From: an uncultured Alphaproteobacteria bacterium
GTDB taxonomy: Bacteria > Pseudomonadota > Alphaproteobacteria > Rhodobacterales > Rhodobacteraceae
Assembly (NCBI GenBank): GCA_902578545.1
Contig: CACHDI010000009.1
Location: forward strand, 1 to 63,923
Length of the DNA stretch: 63,923 nucleotides
Direction: 5' to 3'
The notes under the pieces: generated by a model
The model's database searches: none
Seen by the model: only the letters and a program-made list of their open reading frames with translations
Told to the model about the DNA's origin: nothing
Made by a program: the position numbers and the translations under genes
Shown: positions 48,642 through 57,121 of the stretch, in pieces
Layout: every line of letters starts with the position of its first letter
Position numbering within the stretch: position 1 is the first letter of the stretch

Positions 48642-50885
48642 CTATAACTTCTGCATTGTATTAAACATATTATTTTTTGGAAAATTTTTAGGTGCTATTT
48701 TTCCAGATTGCGCCCTTTTTCCTAGCCAATTTTCAAAATTGTTCTCAACTTTTTTTCTACCTGATTTATCAAACCAAATAAGGCCTGATTCTAATTTAAA
48801 ACTTGTAATATCAGAAAGAGTTGCATCTTTAAATTTTTGCAACCTTACCCCTTTACCTCTATTTAGAACAGGTAATTCTTCTATTTTAAAAATAAGAAGT
48901 TTACGGTTTGTACCAATTGAAGCAATCGCATCTCCCTCAATATTTTTCAAGCAATTTGCAAAGACACCTGTTTTTAGGTTTATTATCTTTTTTCCAGATC
49001 TTGTTTGCGCAAACATGTCTTCGTGTTTTATGATAAAACCATCACCAACATTAGATGAAACAATTGCGCATAAATCTGAATTAAAAATTAAAACATTTAC
49101 TATTTCAGTTTGATTGGGCAAATCTGTAAGTAATCTTATTGGTTCTCCATTAGTACGTCCACTGGGAAGTAAATTAACTAAAAGTGTGTAAATATGTCCA
49201 TTAGTTCCAAAAATCAGAAGTTTATCAGAGGTTTTTGCTTTAATCAAAAATCGTTCCTTATCTCCTTCTCTATATTTAATCTCCTCAGGATTAGTTATAT
49301 TACCTTTAACAAATTTTATCCAACCTAATTTTGAAATTACAACTGTAACTTCTTCGTCCTCAATAAAATCAGGAATCTCAATATTTTCAAATATTTCTTT
49401 TTCTTCAATTAAGGTTTTTCGGTCAAAAGTTTTGTCAGAACTTAATTTAAGTTTTAGTAATTCTAGTTCTTTTGATAATTTTTTCCATTGGGTTTTTTCA
49501 TCTTCTAAAAGCACTTCTAAATTAAAACGCTCTTTCAAAAGTAAATCTTTTTCTTCCTCAAGTTGAAATTGTTCTAATTTTCTAAGTGACCTTAGCCTCA
49601 TATTAAGAATTGCCTCTGCTTGAATTTCAGATAGATCAAATTCTTCTTGAAGATCAGATTTTGGTTTCTCATTGAACCTAATTATATTAATAACCCTATC
49701 GATATTTAAATAGGTTACTAAAAAACCTTCAATTAAATGCAACCTTGTATCAATATTTTTCAATCTGTAATTGGATCGACGAATTAAAATGTTTCTGCCA
49801 TGATTAATATAGTTTTGTAATAAATCTTTCAGACTTAATACTCTTGGCATTTTACCATCTTGTAAAACATTCATATTTAATGAAAATCTATTTTCTAAAT
49901 CAGTTTTCTTAAATAAATGTTCCATAAGTATTTCGGGAGGAATGTTTTTGGATTTTGGTTCAAGAACTAACCTTATGTCTTCAGCACTTTCATCTCTTAA
50001 ATCAGACAAAAGATTTAATTTTTTTTCATTGATTAATTCAGCTAATTTTTCTACTAGTTTTGACTTTTGGATTCCATATGGCATTTCCGTGATTACTATT
50101 TGCCATCTACCTCTAGATAAAAATTCTTGTTCAAATTTGGCTCGAATTCTAAAACTACCTTTTCCTAGAATATAATTTTCTAAAATAGTTTTTTTTGAAT
50201 CAACTAAAACCCCTCCAGTTGGAAAATCAGGGCCTTTGATTATTTCTAAAAGAGCATCTTGATCTATTTTAGAATTTTGAATTAATTTTATTGAAGCGTC
50301 TAATATTTCTATTATATTATGGGGCGGAATACTTGTTGCCATTCCTACAGCTATGCCGTAAGCACCATTTGCCAAAAGTTGGGGAAAAAAAGCAGGCAAA
50401 TATTCAGGCTCTTTTTCAGAACCATCATAATTATCTTTAAAATCTACTGCTGACTCATCAAGACCCTCTAACATTATCATCGAAATTTCACTTAATCGAG
50501 CCTCTGTATATCTTTGTGCTGCAGCATTATCGCCATCAATATTACCAAAATTACCTTGGCCTTCTATAAGTGGATATCTTGTTGTAAATGTCTGAGCCAT
50601 TCTTACAAGTGAATCATATATAGCCTTATCACCATGGGGATGATAATTACCCATAACTTCACCAACAATTTTTGCACATTTTCTAAATGACCCTGTAGGA
50701 ACTAATTTTAATTGCCTCATTGCATATAATATTCTTCTATGCACTGGCTTTAATCCGTCTCTACTATCAGGAAGTGCCCTATCAGTTATAGTGGAAAGAG
50801 CATATGCCAGATATCTTTGACCAAGTGCAACATCAAGATTTTCATTGTAAATTGTTGCTTTATTTGAATCTTCTTTATTTGCCAT
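48642..50885 (-). CDS. parC: DNA topoisomerase IV subunit A
   Basis: A 747-aa type IIA topoisomerase A subunit. The catalytic Tyr is in AAAQRYTEARLS; the winged-helix start DSRDGLKPVHRRILYAMRQL and the GANPHGDKA-like YHPHGDKAIYDSL segment follow. The C-terminal part is shorter than in GyrA, with weaker beta-pinwheel repeats and no clear GyrA box, so ParC is preferred. It decatenates chromosomes. It is convergent with nusB and divergent from an SDR gene. Confidence 0.92.
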   Translation of the reverse strand: MANKEDSNKATIYNENLDVALGQRYLAYALSTITDRALPDSRDGLKPVHRRILYAMRQLKLVPTGSFRKCAKIVGEVMGNYHPHGDKAIYDSLVRMAQTFTTRYPLIEGQGNFGNIDGDNAAAQRYTEARLSEISMIMLEGLDESAVDFKDNYDGSEKEPEYLPAFFPQLLANGAYGIAVGMATSIPPHNIIEILDASIKLIQNSKIDQDALLEIIKGPDFPTGGVLVDSKKTILENYILGKGSFRIRAKFEQEFLSRGRWQIVITEMPYGIQKSKLVEKLAELINEKKLNLLSDLRDESAEDIRLVLEPKSKNIPPEILMEHLFKKTDLENRFSLNMNVLQDGKMPRVLSLKDLLQNYINHGRNILIRRSNYRLKNIDTRLHLIEGFLVTYLNIDRVINIIRFNEKPKSDLQEEFDLSEIQAEAILNMRLRSLRKLEQFQLEEEKDLLLKERFNLEVLLEDEKTQWKKLSKELELLKLKLSSDKTFDRKTLIEEKEIFENIEIPDFIEDEEVTVVISKLGWIKFVKGNITNPEEIKYREGDKERFLIKAKTSDKLLIFGTNGHIYTLLVNLLPSGRTNGEPIRLLTDLPNQTEIVNVLIFNSDLCAIVSSNVGDGFIIKHEDMFAQTRSGKKIINLKTGVFANCLKNIEGDAIASIGTNRKLLIFKIEELPVLNRGKGVRLQKFKDATLSDITSFKLESGLIWFDKSGRKKVENNFENWLGKRAQSGKIAPKNFPKNNMFNTMQKL

Positions 50886-50933
50886 TAATAATCTATCATT
50901 TTAATTTTATACTTTTAGATAAAAGGTTAAAAA

Positions 50934-51770
50934 ATGGAACCAAAAAATATTCTAATAACTGGTTGTTCAAGCGGAATTGGTAAAAATGCTGCTATTACAC
51001 TTCATAACAAAGGTTGGAGAGTATTTGCAACCTGTAGATCTAAAAATGATTGTAATTTTTTTAAAAATTTGGGAATTGAAAGTTTTGAACTGGATTTACA
51101 AAGAGAAGAGTCAATTAATAACGCTATAAAATTAATCAAAAAAAAAACTAAATCTCAACTTGATGCTCTTTATAATAATGGGGCATATGCAATACCAGGT
51201 GCAATCCAGGATATGCCAAGGGATGCTTTAAGAGAAATCTTTGAAGTAAATGTATTTGGTCAAATAGATCTAATAAATAAATGTATTCCATTAATGATGA
51301 GTTCAGAATCCCCAAAAATAATAAATTGTTCATCTGTTCTGGGATTCATATCTCTACCTTACAGAGGAGTTTATTCAGCTACCAAATTTTCAATTGAAGC
51401 TTTAACAGATGCTATGAGAAGAGAAAATTATCATGAAAAATTAAAATTTGTTTTGATACAACCTGGGCCAATTAATACATCCATTAAACAAAAATCTCTT
51501 AAACATTTTGAGAAATGGCTAGATTGGAAAAATTCAATTCATAAAAAGACTTATGAAAATAAAGTACTGAAAAGATTATATAATAATAATTCAAAAAATT
51601 CACTTAGCTTTTTCGAACTACACCCCGAGGCAGTTACAAAAATACTGATTAAAATTTTGAATTCCAAAAGACCAAAAGAAAGATATAAAATAACAATCCC
51701 AACTCTAATTGCTAAGATTATGATTAAATTTTTACCAACTAATGTACTAGACTGGATCTTTAAAATCTGA
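50934..51770 (+). CDS. Short-chain dehydrogenase/reductase
   Basis: A 278-aa classical SDR with TGCSSGIGKNAAI at the N-terminus, an N[N]GAYA-type motif (YNNGAYAIPGAI) and the catalytic YSATK (GVYSATKFSIEAL). It lacks the usual NNAG, having NNGA. The C-terminal basic stretch and a hydrophobic end resemble membrane-associated retinol- or steroid-type SDRs. Substrate unknown. A ribosome binding site (AAAAGG) lies upstream. Confidence 0.85.
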   Translation: MEPKNILITGCSSGIGKNAAITLHNKGWRVFATCRSKNDCNFFKNLGIESFELDLQREESINNAIKLIKKKTKSQLDALYNNGAYAIPGAIQDMPRDALREIFEVNVFGQIDLINKCIPLMMSSESPKIINCSSVLGFISLPYRGVYSATKFSIEALTDAMRRENYHEKLKFVLIQPGPINTSIKQKSLKHFEKWLDWKNSIHKKTYENKVLKRLYNNNSKNSLSFFELHPEAVTKILIKILNSKRPKERYKITIPTLIAKIMIKFLPTNVLDWIFKI

Positions 51771-51805
51771 TAATTCGTAATTCACTTTTAAATGATGAAA
51801 AATTA

Positions 51806-52006
51806 ATGTCTTCAATCTTCTTAATTTTAGCAATTGTTACGTGCCTTATTGTTTTAATCATTTTAATGTTTGGAATTGGATCTTTTGCCAAAGGCGGTAA
51901 TTTTGGTAGAAAATACTCTAATAAATTAATGAGATGGCGAATTATAGCTCAGGCAGTAGCAGTTTTATTAATTATTGTCTTTGTTTATTTTGAAAAAAAG
52001 GGGTAA
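51806..52006 (+). CDS. HIG1-domain twin-transmembrane protein
   Basis: A 66-aa protein with two membrane helices (about residues 4-25 and 46-62) joined by a basic loop that contains KYSNKLMRWRIIAQAVAV. This is the hypoxia-induced HIG1 layout; bacterial and mitochondrial members associate with cytochrome c oxidase. It is followed one base later by the cobalamin adenosyltransferase gene, so the two are coupled. Confidence 0.8.
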   Translation: MSSIFLILAIVTCLIVLIILMFGIGSFAKGGNFGRKYSNKLMRWRIIAQAVAVLLIIVFVYFEKKG

Positions 52007-52007
52007 A

Positions 52008-52574
52008 ATGGTAGTACTTAATAAAATATATACTAAAAAAGGAGATGATGGAAATACAGAATTAGGAAATGGAGAAAGAGTAAAAAAATTTTCCAAAAGA
52101 GTTGAGGCCTATGGAACGGTAGATGAGCTAAACTCATTGATTGGTATAGTTACTTCTTTAGACATCGAAAGAGATTTCAAAAATTCACTTCTTAAAATAC
52201 AAAATGATCTATTTGATATTGGTGCAGATCTTTGTATTCCTGAAACAGAAAAAAAATACAATTTTGTACCATTTAGATTTCCAGGTGATTATGTCATAAG
52301 TTTAGAAAAAGAAATAGACCAAATGAATTTATCTATCGAACCCATAAAATCGTTTGTTCTTCCTGGGGGTAGTAAAGTTTCTTCTCAATTACATCTATGT
52401 AGAACGACTTGTAGAAGAGCGGAAAGATGTGTGGTTGAGTTAACTGAAAAAGAAAAAGTTAATCCAGAAATACTAAAATATTTAAATCGTCTTTCTGACT
52501 GGTTTTTTGTAAGTGCTAGAAAATTTAACAATAATGGGAAAAATGATATTCTTTGGATCCCTTCAAAAAATTAG
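52008..52574 (+). CDS. PduO-type cob(I)alamin adenosyltransferase
   Basis: A 188-aa MMAB/PduO-type adenosyltransferase making adenosylcobalamin. The ATP-binding TKKGDDGNTEL is at the N-terminus, then VDELNSLIG, and the conserved RTTCRRAERCV with Arg residues that bind ATP. The start at 52008 has AAGGGG 4-5 bases upstream; an in-frame ATG 33 bases earlier lies inside the preceding gene and lacks a ribosome binding site. Adenosylcobalamin would serve a B12-dependent mutase, consistent with the ethylmalonyl-CoA-type genes nearby. Confidence 0.9.
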   Translation: MVVLNKIYTKKGDDGNTELGNGERVKKFSKRVEAYGTVDELNSLIGIVTSLDIERDFKNSLLKIQNDLFDIGADLCIPETEKKYNFVPFRFPGDYVISLEKEIDQMNLSIEPIKSFVLPGGSKVSSQLHLCRTTCRRAERCVVELTEKEKVNPEILKYLNRLSDWFFVSARKFNNNGKNDILWIPSKN

Positions 52575-52589
52575 AAAATGTGCGACAAA

Positions 52590-52616
52590 AATTAATATTT
52601 TATTAATTTTTTTTTT
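52590..52616 (+). terminator. A/T-only factor-independent terminator
   Basis: AATTAATA pairs perfectly with TATTAATT across a TTT loop and is followed by eight T. It lies 15 bases after the adenosyltransferase stop and before etfB, separating the two transcripts. The stem has no G or C, so its strength is uncertain. Confidence 0.6.
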
Positions 52617-52658
52617 ATGAATTAATATTATTTAGCTATTAAAAAAATGGGGAAATAG

Positions 52659-53420
52659 ATGAAAATTTTGGTTCCAGTCAAAAGGGTGATTGACTACAAT
52701 GTTAAAGTAAGAGTTAAGTCCGACGGTAGTGGTGTAGATCTCTCTAATATAAAAATGTCAATGAATCCTTTTGACGAAATAGCTCTTGAAGAAGCTATAA
52801 GAATGAAAGAGGCAAATAAAGCGGAAGAAATTATAGCTATATCGATTGGGCCTCAGCAATCTCAAGAAACTTTAAGGACAGCTTTAGCTATGGGTGCTGA
52901 TAGAGCTATTCTAATTGTTGCTACTGATGACGTAAATAGCGATATTGAGCCACTTGATGTAGCAAAAATTTTACATGCTGTAGTTGTTAAAGAGAACATT
53001 GATCTTGTGCTTTGTGGTAAGCAAGCCATTGACAACGACATGAATGCAACAGGTCAAATGCTTTCAGCACTTTTAGGATGCTCTCAAGCAACTTATGCAT
53101 CAAAAATAGATTTGAATAATAACAAGGCCTCTGTTACCAGAGAAGTAGACGGTGGTTTACAAGTAATTGAAGTATCACTACCTGCAGTTATTTCTGTAGA
53201 TTTAAGATTAAATGAACCAAGATACGCCAGTCTTCCTAATATTATGAAAGCTAAGAGAAAACCTTTGGAAGAAAAAACACCCCAAGACCTTAATATTCAA
53301 ATAAAGAATAGATTAGAGATTTTAGAAACAAAGGAACCACCCGAACGACCATCTGGAATTAAAGTTTCATCTGTTGACGAACTTTTAGATAAATTAAAAA
53401 ATGAAGTAGGAGTAATTTAA
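52659..53420 (+). CDS. etfB: Electron transfer flavoprotein beta subunit
   Basis: A 253-aa Etf[20 protein letters not shown] begins it, followed by [19 protein letters not shown] and CGKQAIDND, which bind AMP and contact the alpha subunit. ETF accepts electrons from acyl-CoA dehydrogenases. GGGGAAATAG precedes the ATG. It is one base from etfA. Confidence 0.95.
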   Translation: MKILVPVKRVIDYNVKVRVKSDGSGVDLSNIKMSMNPFDEIALEEAIRMKEANKAEEIIAISIGPQQSQETLRTALAMGADRAILIVATDDVNSDIEPLDVAKILHAVVVKENIDLVLCGKQAIDNDMNATGQMLSALLGCSQATYASKIDLNNNKASVTREVDGGLQVIEVSLPAVISVDLRLNEPRYASLPNIMKAKRKPLEEKTPQDLNIQIKNRLEILETKEPPERPSGIKVSSVDELLDKLKNEVGVI

Positions 53421-53421
53421 A

Positions 53422-54351
53422 ATGTCAGTATTAGTAATCGCAGACATAGTAAGCAACGAGCTCTCTATTGATCTAACAGGCAAAACTGTAAATGCAGTAA
53501 CGCATTTAGGAGAGGTAACAATTCTTTGTGCATCTGATGATGCTAAAAATGCTTCAATTGAAGCATCAAAAATTAACGGAGTTAATAGTGTACTAAATGT
53601 AAGTGATCCTCTTTTTAAAAACGGTTTAGCTGAACCTATGTCAGCACTAATAGTCGAATTATCGAAGGATTTTGAATTTATAGTTTCTCCTGCCAGTGCT
53701 TTTGGGAAAAATATCTTACCTAGAGTTGCAGCCTTAATCGATGTTATGGTTATAACAGATATTTCTAAAATCATTGACTCCAACACTTTTGAAAGACCTA
53801 TTTATGCAGGAAATGCTATTCAAACTGTAAAAAGTACAGATAATAAAAAAGTTATAAGTGTTAGAACAGCTAACTTTGAGACACCTGAGATGTCTAATAG
53901 TGCAAATATACTCAATACAAATTGCTCAGTAGTTGAAAATAAAATGTCATTATGGGTAGAAGATAAAATAGTAGAAAATGATAGACCAGAACTTACTTCT
54001 GCAAAAATAGTAGTGTCAGGAGGAAGAGGAATAGGGAGTGAAGAAAATTTTGATATAATTGAGAAATTAGCAAGTAAACTTGGTGCAGCAGTAGGCGCAT
54101 CTAGAGCTGCAGTAGATTCTGGGTTTGCTCCTAATGATTGGCAAGTAGGTCAAACTGGAAAAGTAGTTGCACCAGAACTTTATGTAGCAGTTGGAATTTC
54201 AGGGGCAATTCAACATTTAGCAGGAATGAAAGATAGTAAAGTAATAGTAGCAATTAACAAAGATGAAGAAGCACCTATTTTTCAAGTTGCAGATTTTGGT
54301 TTAGTTGGCGATTTATTTAATGTTGTCCCAGAATTAACTAATAAAATTTAA
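53422..54351 (+). CDS. etfA: Electron transfer flavoprotein alpha subunit
   Basis: A 309-aa EtfA. The C-terminal FAD domain reads VVSGGRGIGSEENF and then GASRAAVDSGFAPNDWQVGQ, KVVAPELYVAVGISGAIQHL, which surround the flavin. The N-terminal half holds the shared fold. It partners EtfB, and likely takes electrons from the methylsuccinyl-CoA dehydrogenase encoded at 59.2 kb. Confidence 0.95.
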   Translation: MSVLVIADIVSNELSIDLTGKTVNAVTHLGEVTILCASDDAKNASIEASKINGVNSVLNVSDPLFKNGLAEPMSALIVELSKDFEFIVSPASAFGKNILPRVAALIDVMVITDISKIIDSNTFERPIYAGNAIQTVKSTDNKKVISVRTANFETPEMSNSANILNTNCSVVENKMSLWVEDKIVENDRPELTSAKIVVSGGRGIGSEENFDIIEKLASKLGAAVGASRAAVDSGFAPNDWQVGQTGKVVAPELYVAVGISGAIQHLAGMKDSKVIVAINKDEEAPIFQVADFGLVGDLFNVVPELTNKI

Positions 54352-54365
54352 TTAATATAACTTTT

Positions 54366-55247
54366 ATGTCAGATGATATTAAACTTATAGGAATAGTTGG
54401 AGCAGGGCAAATGGGGCTTGGTATTGCCCAAGTATTGGCGACTTCAGGTTTTAACGTTTTGATCAATGATAGAGATCAAATAACCCTAAATAACGCTTCT
54501 AACATAATTAAAGATAATATAAATAAAGCAATTAACAGAGGTAGGTTAGAAAAAGATATTGGTTCGTATTCTATTGATAGAATAAAAACAAAAAATAACA
54601 TTGCTCAACTTGGTGGGTGCGATTTAATTATTGAAGCAGCAACAGAAAATGAAAAAATTAAACATGAAATATTTCAAAAGTTAGTCCCACATCTCCAACC
54701 TCATACTATTCTTACATCTAATACATCTTCAATTTCAATAACAAGATTAGCAGCTAGAACTGATAGACCAGAAAAATTTATGGGTTGTCATTTTATGAAG
54801 CCTGCCCCAGTCATGCAACTAGTTGAATTAGTAAGAGGTATAGCCACAAGTGAAGAAACTATCGATTGTTTAAAAGGACTGGTTAAAAAAATTGGCAAAA
54901 TTTCTACTAATTCTGAAGATTTTCCAGCCTTTATTGTTAATAGAATACTAATGCCAATGATTAACGAAGGAATTTATGCCCTTTATGAAGGTGTTGGAAC
55001 TGTTGAAAGTATTGATAATTCTATGAGATTAGGAGCAAATCATCCTATGGGACCCCTAGAACTTGCCGATTTTATTGGACTTGATACTTGTTTAGCTATT
55101 ATGAACACATTACATGATGGATTGGCTGATACTAAATATCGCCCTTGCCCATTATTAGTGAAATATGTTGAAGCAGATTGGTTAGGAAGAAAAAATAAAA
55201 TTGGATTTTACAATTATAAAGGTGAAAAACCAGTACCTACCAGATAA
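54366..55247 (+). CDS. 3-Hydroxybutyryl-CoA dehydrogenase
   Basis: A 293-aa 3-hydroxyacyl-CoA dehydrogenase. The NAD motif is VGAGQMGLGIAQ; catalytic His and Glu are in GCHFMKPAPVMQLVELV; the C-terminal dimerisation helices contain NHPMGPLELADFIGLDTCL. Length matches the short (PaaH/Hbd) group that reduces acetoacetyl-CoA-type thioesters. It follows the ETF genes by 14 bases. Confidence 0.92.
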   Translation: MSDDIKLIGIVGAGQMGLGIAQVLATSGFNVLINDRDQITLNNASNIIKDNINKAINRGRLEKDIGSYSIDRIKTKNNIAQLGGCDLIIEAATENEKIKHEIFQKLVPHLQPHTILTSNTSSISITRLAARTDRPEKFMGCHFMKPAPVMQLVELVRGIATSEETIDCLKGLVKKIGKISTNSEDFPAFIVNRILMPMINEGIYALYEGVGTVESIDNSMRLGANHPMGPLELADFIGLDTCLAIMNTLHDGLADTKYRPCPLLVKYVEADWLGRKNKIGFYNYKGEKPVPTR

Positions 55248-55253
55248 GTTGGA

Positions 55254-55526
55254 CTAAGAACCTTCGCCAAAAAAACTATTAACCAAATTTATGAGTTTTT
55301 CTTCAAGTTCTTTTTCATCTTCGCCAGTTATTTGTATTGATATAATTGACCCTTGCTCAGCTGCAAGAGTAAGTAATCCCATAATCGAATTTCCAGGAAC
55401 TACCAAATTTCCTCTAGTAACCTCTACTTTAGATTTAAAGCTGTCAACAATTGATGCAAATTTTGCTGAGGCCCGAGCATGCAAACCTCTTTTGTTAATA
55501 ATTTTAAGTTTTACTTCCCTTGTAAT
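55254..55526 (-). CDS. ptsH: Phosphocarrier protein HPr (NPr-like), probable ATT start
   Basis: A 90-aa HPr. Active His is in GLHARAS; the regulatory Ser in NSIMGLL, target of HprK, is present. The first beta strand (ITREVKLKIIN) lies before the only TTG in frame, so that TTG (55484) cannot be the start. Upstream the frame is open to TAA at 55539-55541 and contains no ATG, GTG or TTG. An ATT at 55524-55526 with AAGGA 9 bases before it gives exactly the family length. An out-of-frame ATG (55534) reads only 7 codons. It follows rapZ by 30 bases. Confidence 0.85.
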   Translation of the reverse strand: MTREVKLKIINKRGLHARASAKFASIVDSFKSKVEVTRGNLVVPGNSIMGLLTLAAEQGSIISIQITGEDEKELEEKLINLVNSFFGEGS

Positions 55527-55556
55527 ATTACCATATCCTTAAATTATAAATAAAAA

Positions 55557-56411
55557 TCAACTAATTATATCTCTATGTTTTAATAGAATATTATAACCAT
55601 CTTTTTTTAATTTCTGCATTATTTTGTTTACTAATACTACAGAACGGTGTTTACCACCAGTACAGCCAAAACCAACTGAAAATTGGTTTTTTCCTTCTTT
55701 TTGAACTTGTGGAATATAAAAATTTAAAAGGGATAATACTTTAGAAAAAAAGGAGTTAAACTCACTAGAATTACTTACAAAATCTTGTATTAGTTGAGAA
55801 TTGCCATCTAAATCTCTTAATTCTGTATTCCAATATGGGTTTTTCAAAAATCTACAGTCAAATATTATGTCAATATTTCTAGGTAATCCTTTTTTATAGG
55901 AAAAAGACTGTAATAGTATACTGAACTTTTCTATTTCTGAAATGGACATATAATTCAACAACTCTTGTCTGAGATCCGTAGGACTATAATCCGTAGTATC
56001 AATAACAAAATCAGAAAACTCTTTAATAGGATTTAAATATTCCATTTCTTCAACTAATGCTTCAGATAAAGATTTACTCCCAGACAAAGGATGAATTCTA
56101 CGAGTTTCATTAAATCTTCCGAGGAGTTTATTTAAATCACAATCTAAAAAAATTACCTTAATTTCAATTTTGTCAAATTTTGATACTAATTTTCTTAAAC
56201 TTTTTGGTGAAAATTCTCTTGTTCTTATATCAACACCAAGTGCTAAATTTTTGTTTCTATTTTTAGCTAAAACTAAATTTTCGATCATAGATATTGGTAT
56301 GTTATCTATAGACTCATAACCTATATCTTCAAATACGTTTATTGCTGTGGTTCTTCCAGCTCCAGATGAGCCTGTAATTATAATCAATTTATTATAATGA
56401 TCAGTTACCAA
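55557..56411 (-). CDS. rapZ: RNase adapter / nucleotide-binding protein RapZ
   Basis: A 284-aa RapZ/YvcJ protein. The Walker A is ITGSSGAGRTTA; a DGxRTHPL-like region (RRIHPLSGSKSLSEAL) follows; the C-terminal domain ends in the RNA-binding GCTGGKHRS loop. In enterobacteria it guides RNase E to GlmZ sRNA; in alphaproteobacteria its role is less clear but it always lies near hprK and ptsH, as here. It is 9 bases after hprK. Confidence 0.92.
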   Translation of the reverse strand: MVTDHYNKLIIITGSSGAGRTTAINVFEDIGYESIDNIPISMIENLVLAKNRNKNLALGVDIRTREFSPKSLRKLVSKFDKIEIKVIFLDCDLNKLLGRFNETRRIHPLSGSKSLSEALVEEMEYLNPIKEFSDFVIDTTDYSPTDLRQELLNYMSISEIEKFSILLQSFSYKKGLPRNIDIIFDCRFLKNPYWNTELRDLDGNSQLIQDFVSNSSEFNSFFSKVLSLLNFYIPQVQKEGKNQFSVGFGCTGGKHRSVVLVNKIMQKLKKDGYNILLKHRDIIS

Positions 56412-56420
56412 GAGTTTTCC

Positions 56421-56864
56421 TCAAATTATATTTGTTTTTACTCCATATTTTAAACTCAAAAAAAGAGAGCTTTCATTATTATAATTAGGATTAAATTCTA
56501 TCATTTTTATTTTTTTTCCAAAGCAGTTTTTTTGTTTTTTATAAGGTAATCTCTTTAATTCGATTTCAGTCATTTTTACAAAACAAAATAATTCAGCTGA
56601 ATTTTTTATAGGAACTTCAATTAATCCAATACCTCTTGCTTCAATTAAGTTAGGAGTACTATCGGGTTTTGTTAAAATTATTTTATTTTTTTTTAATTCT
56701 AACTGAGTTTGATCATCACTGATTAATTTTGCTCCAAATGAAATTAGTTTAATTGCTAAGTTACTTTTTCCAGAACCAGATTTACCAAAAATAACAATTC
56801 CTTTACCGTTTATATAAACACTTGTGGCATGCATTATTTTGCAATTATTAGTAGATACTATCAT
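56421..56864 (-). CDS. hprK: Short HPr kinase/phosphorylase
   Basis: A 147-aa HprK, the truncated alphaproteobacterial form with only the catalytic domain. The P-loop reads GKSGSGKSNLAIKL and the capping ISDDQTQLEL follows; the N-terminal half found in Firmicutes is missing. It phosphorylates the Ser of HPr. It is divergent from a pckA-like gene. Neither ChvG/ChvI-type two-component genes nor an EIIA-Man gene, normally adjacent in this lineage, is in the window. Confidence 0.88.
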   Translation of the reverse strand: MIVSTNNCKIMHATSVYINGKGIVIFGKSGSGKSNLAIKLISFGAKLISDDQTQLELKKNKIILTKPDSTPNLIEARGIGLIEVPIKNSAELFCFVKMTEIELKRLPYKKQKNCFGKKIKMIEFNPNYNNESSLFLSLKYGVKTNII

Positions 56865-56992
56865 CCTAAATATTGACTCAATATATTTTTCATTATTGAA
56901 TATTATATCATTTCAAAATCAAAAAAACATTTTTTACATAGAAGCATATATTAAATCGAAAGATTAAAAATCAGGCAAAAAAATTATTATTG

Positions 56993-57018
56993 TAAAGATT
57001 TTATATAATAAATCTTTA
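56993..57018. repeat. 9-bp inverted repeat upstream of the pckA-like gene
   Basis: TAAAGATTT and its exact complement AAATCTTTA flank an 8-base spacer in the 257-base gap between hprK and the PEPCK-like gene. No T-tract follows, so a terminator is unlikely. A dimeric repressor/activator site or an RNA hairpin are possible; the sequence alone does not decide. Confidence 0.4.
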
Positions 57019-57121
57019 AAAACTGGGGAACCATTATCAAATCTAATATCAGGCATTTAAATATGTTTTAAGATTTATAACCGATCCCATATCTAAAGAA
57101 TGTTAGGAATGAAGTATAATT

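Noticed and set aside
48619-49113. Plus-strand 164-codon ORF opposite parC
   Set aside because: It mirrors the conserved C-terminal part of parC and shows no family of its own.
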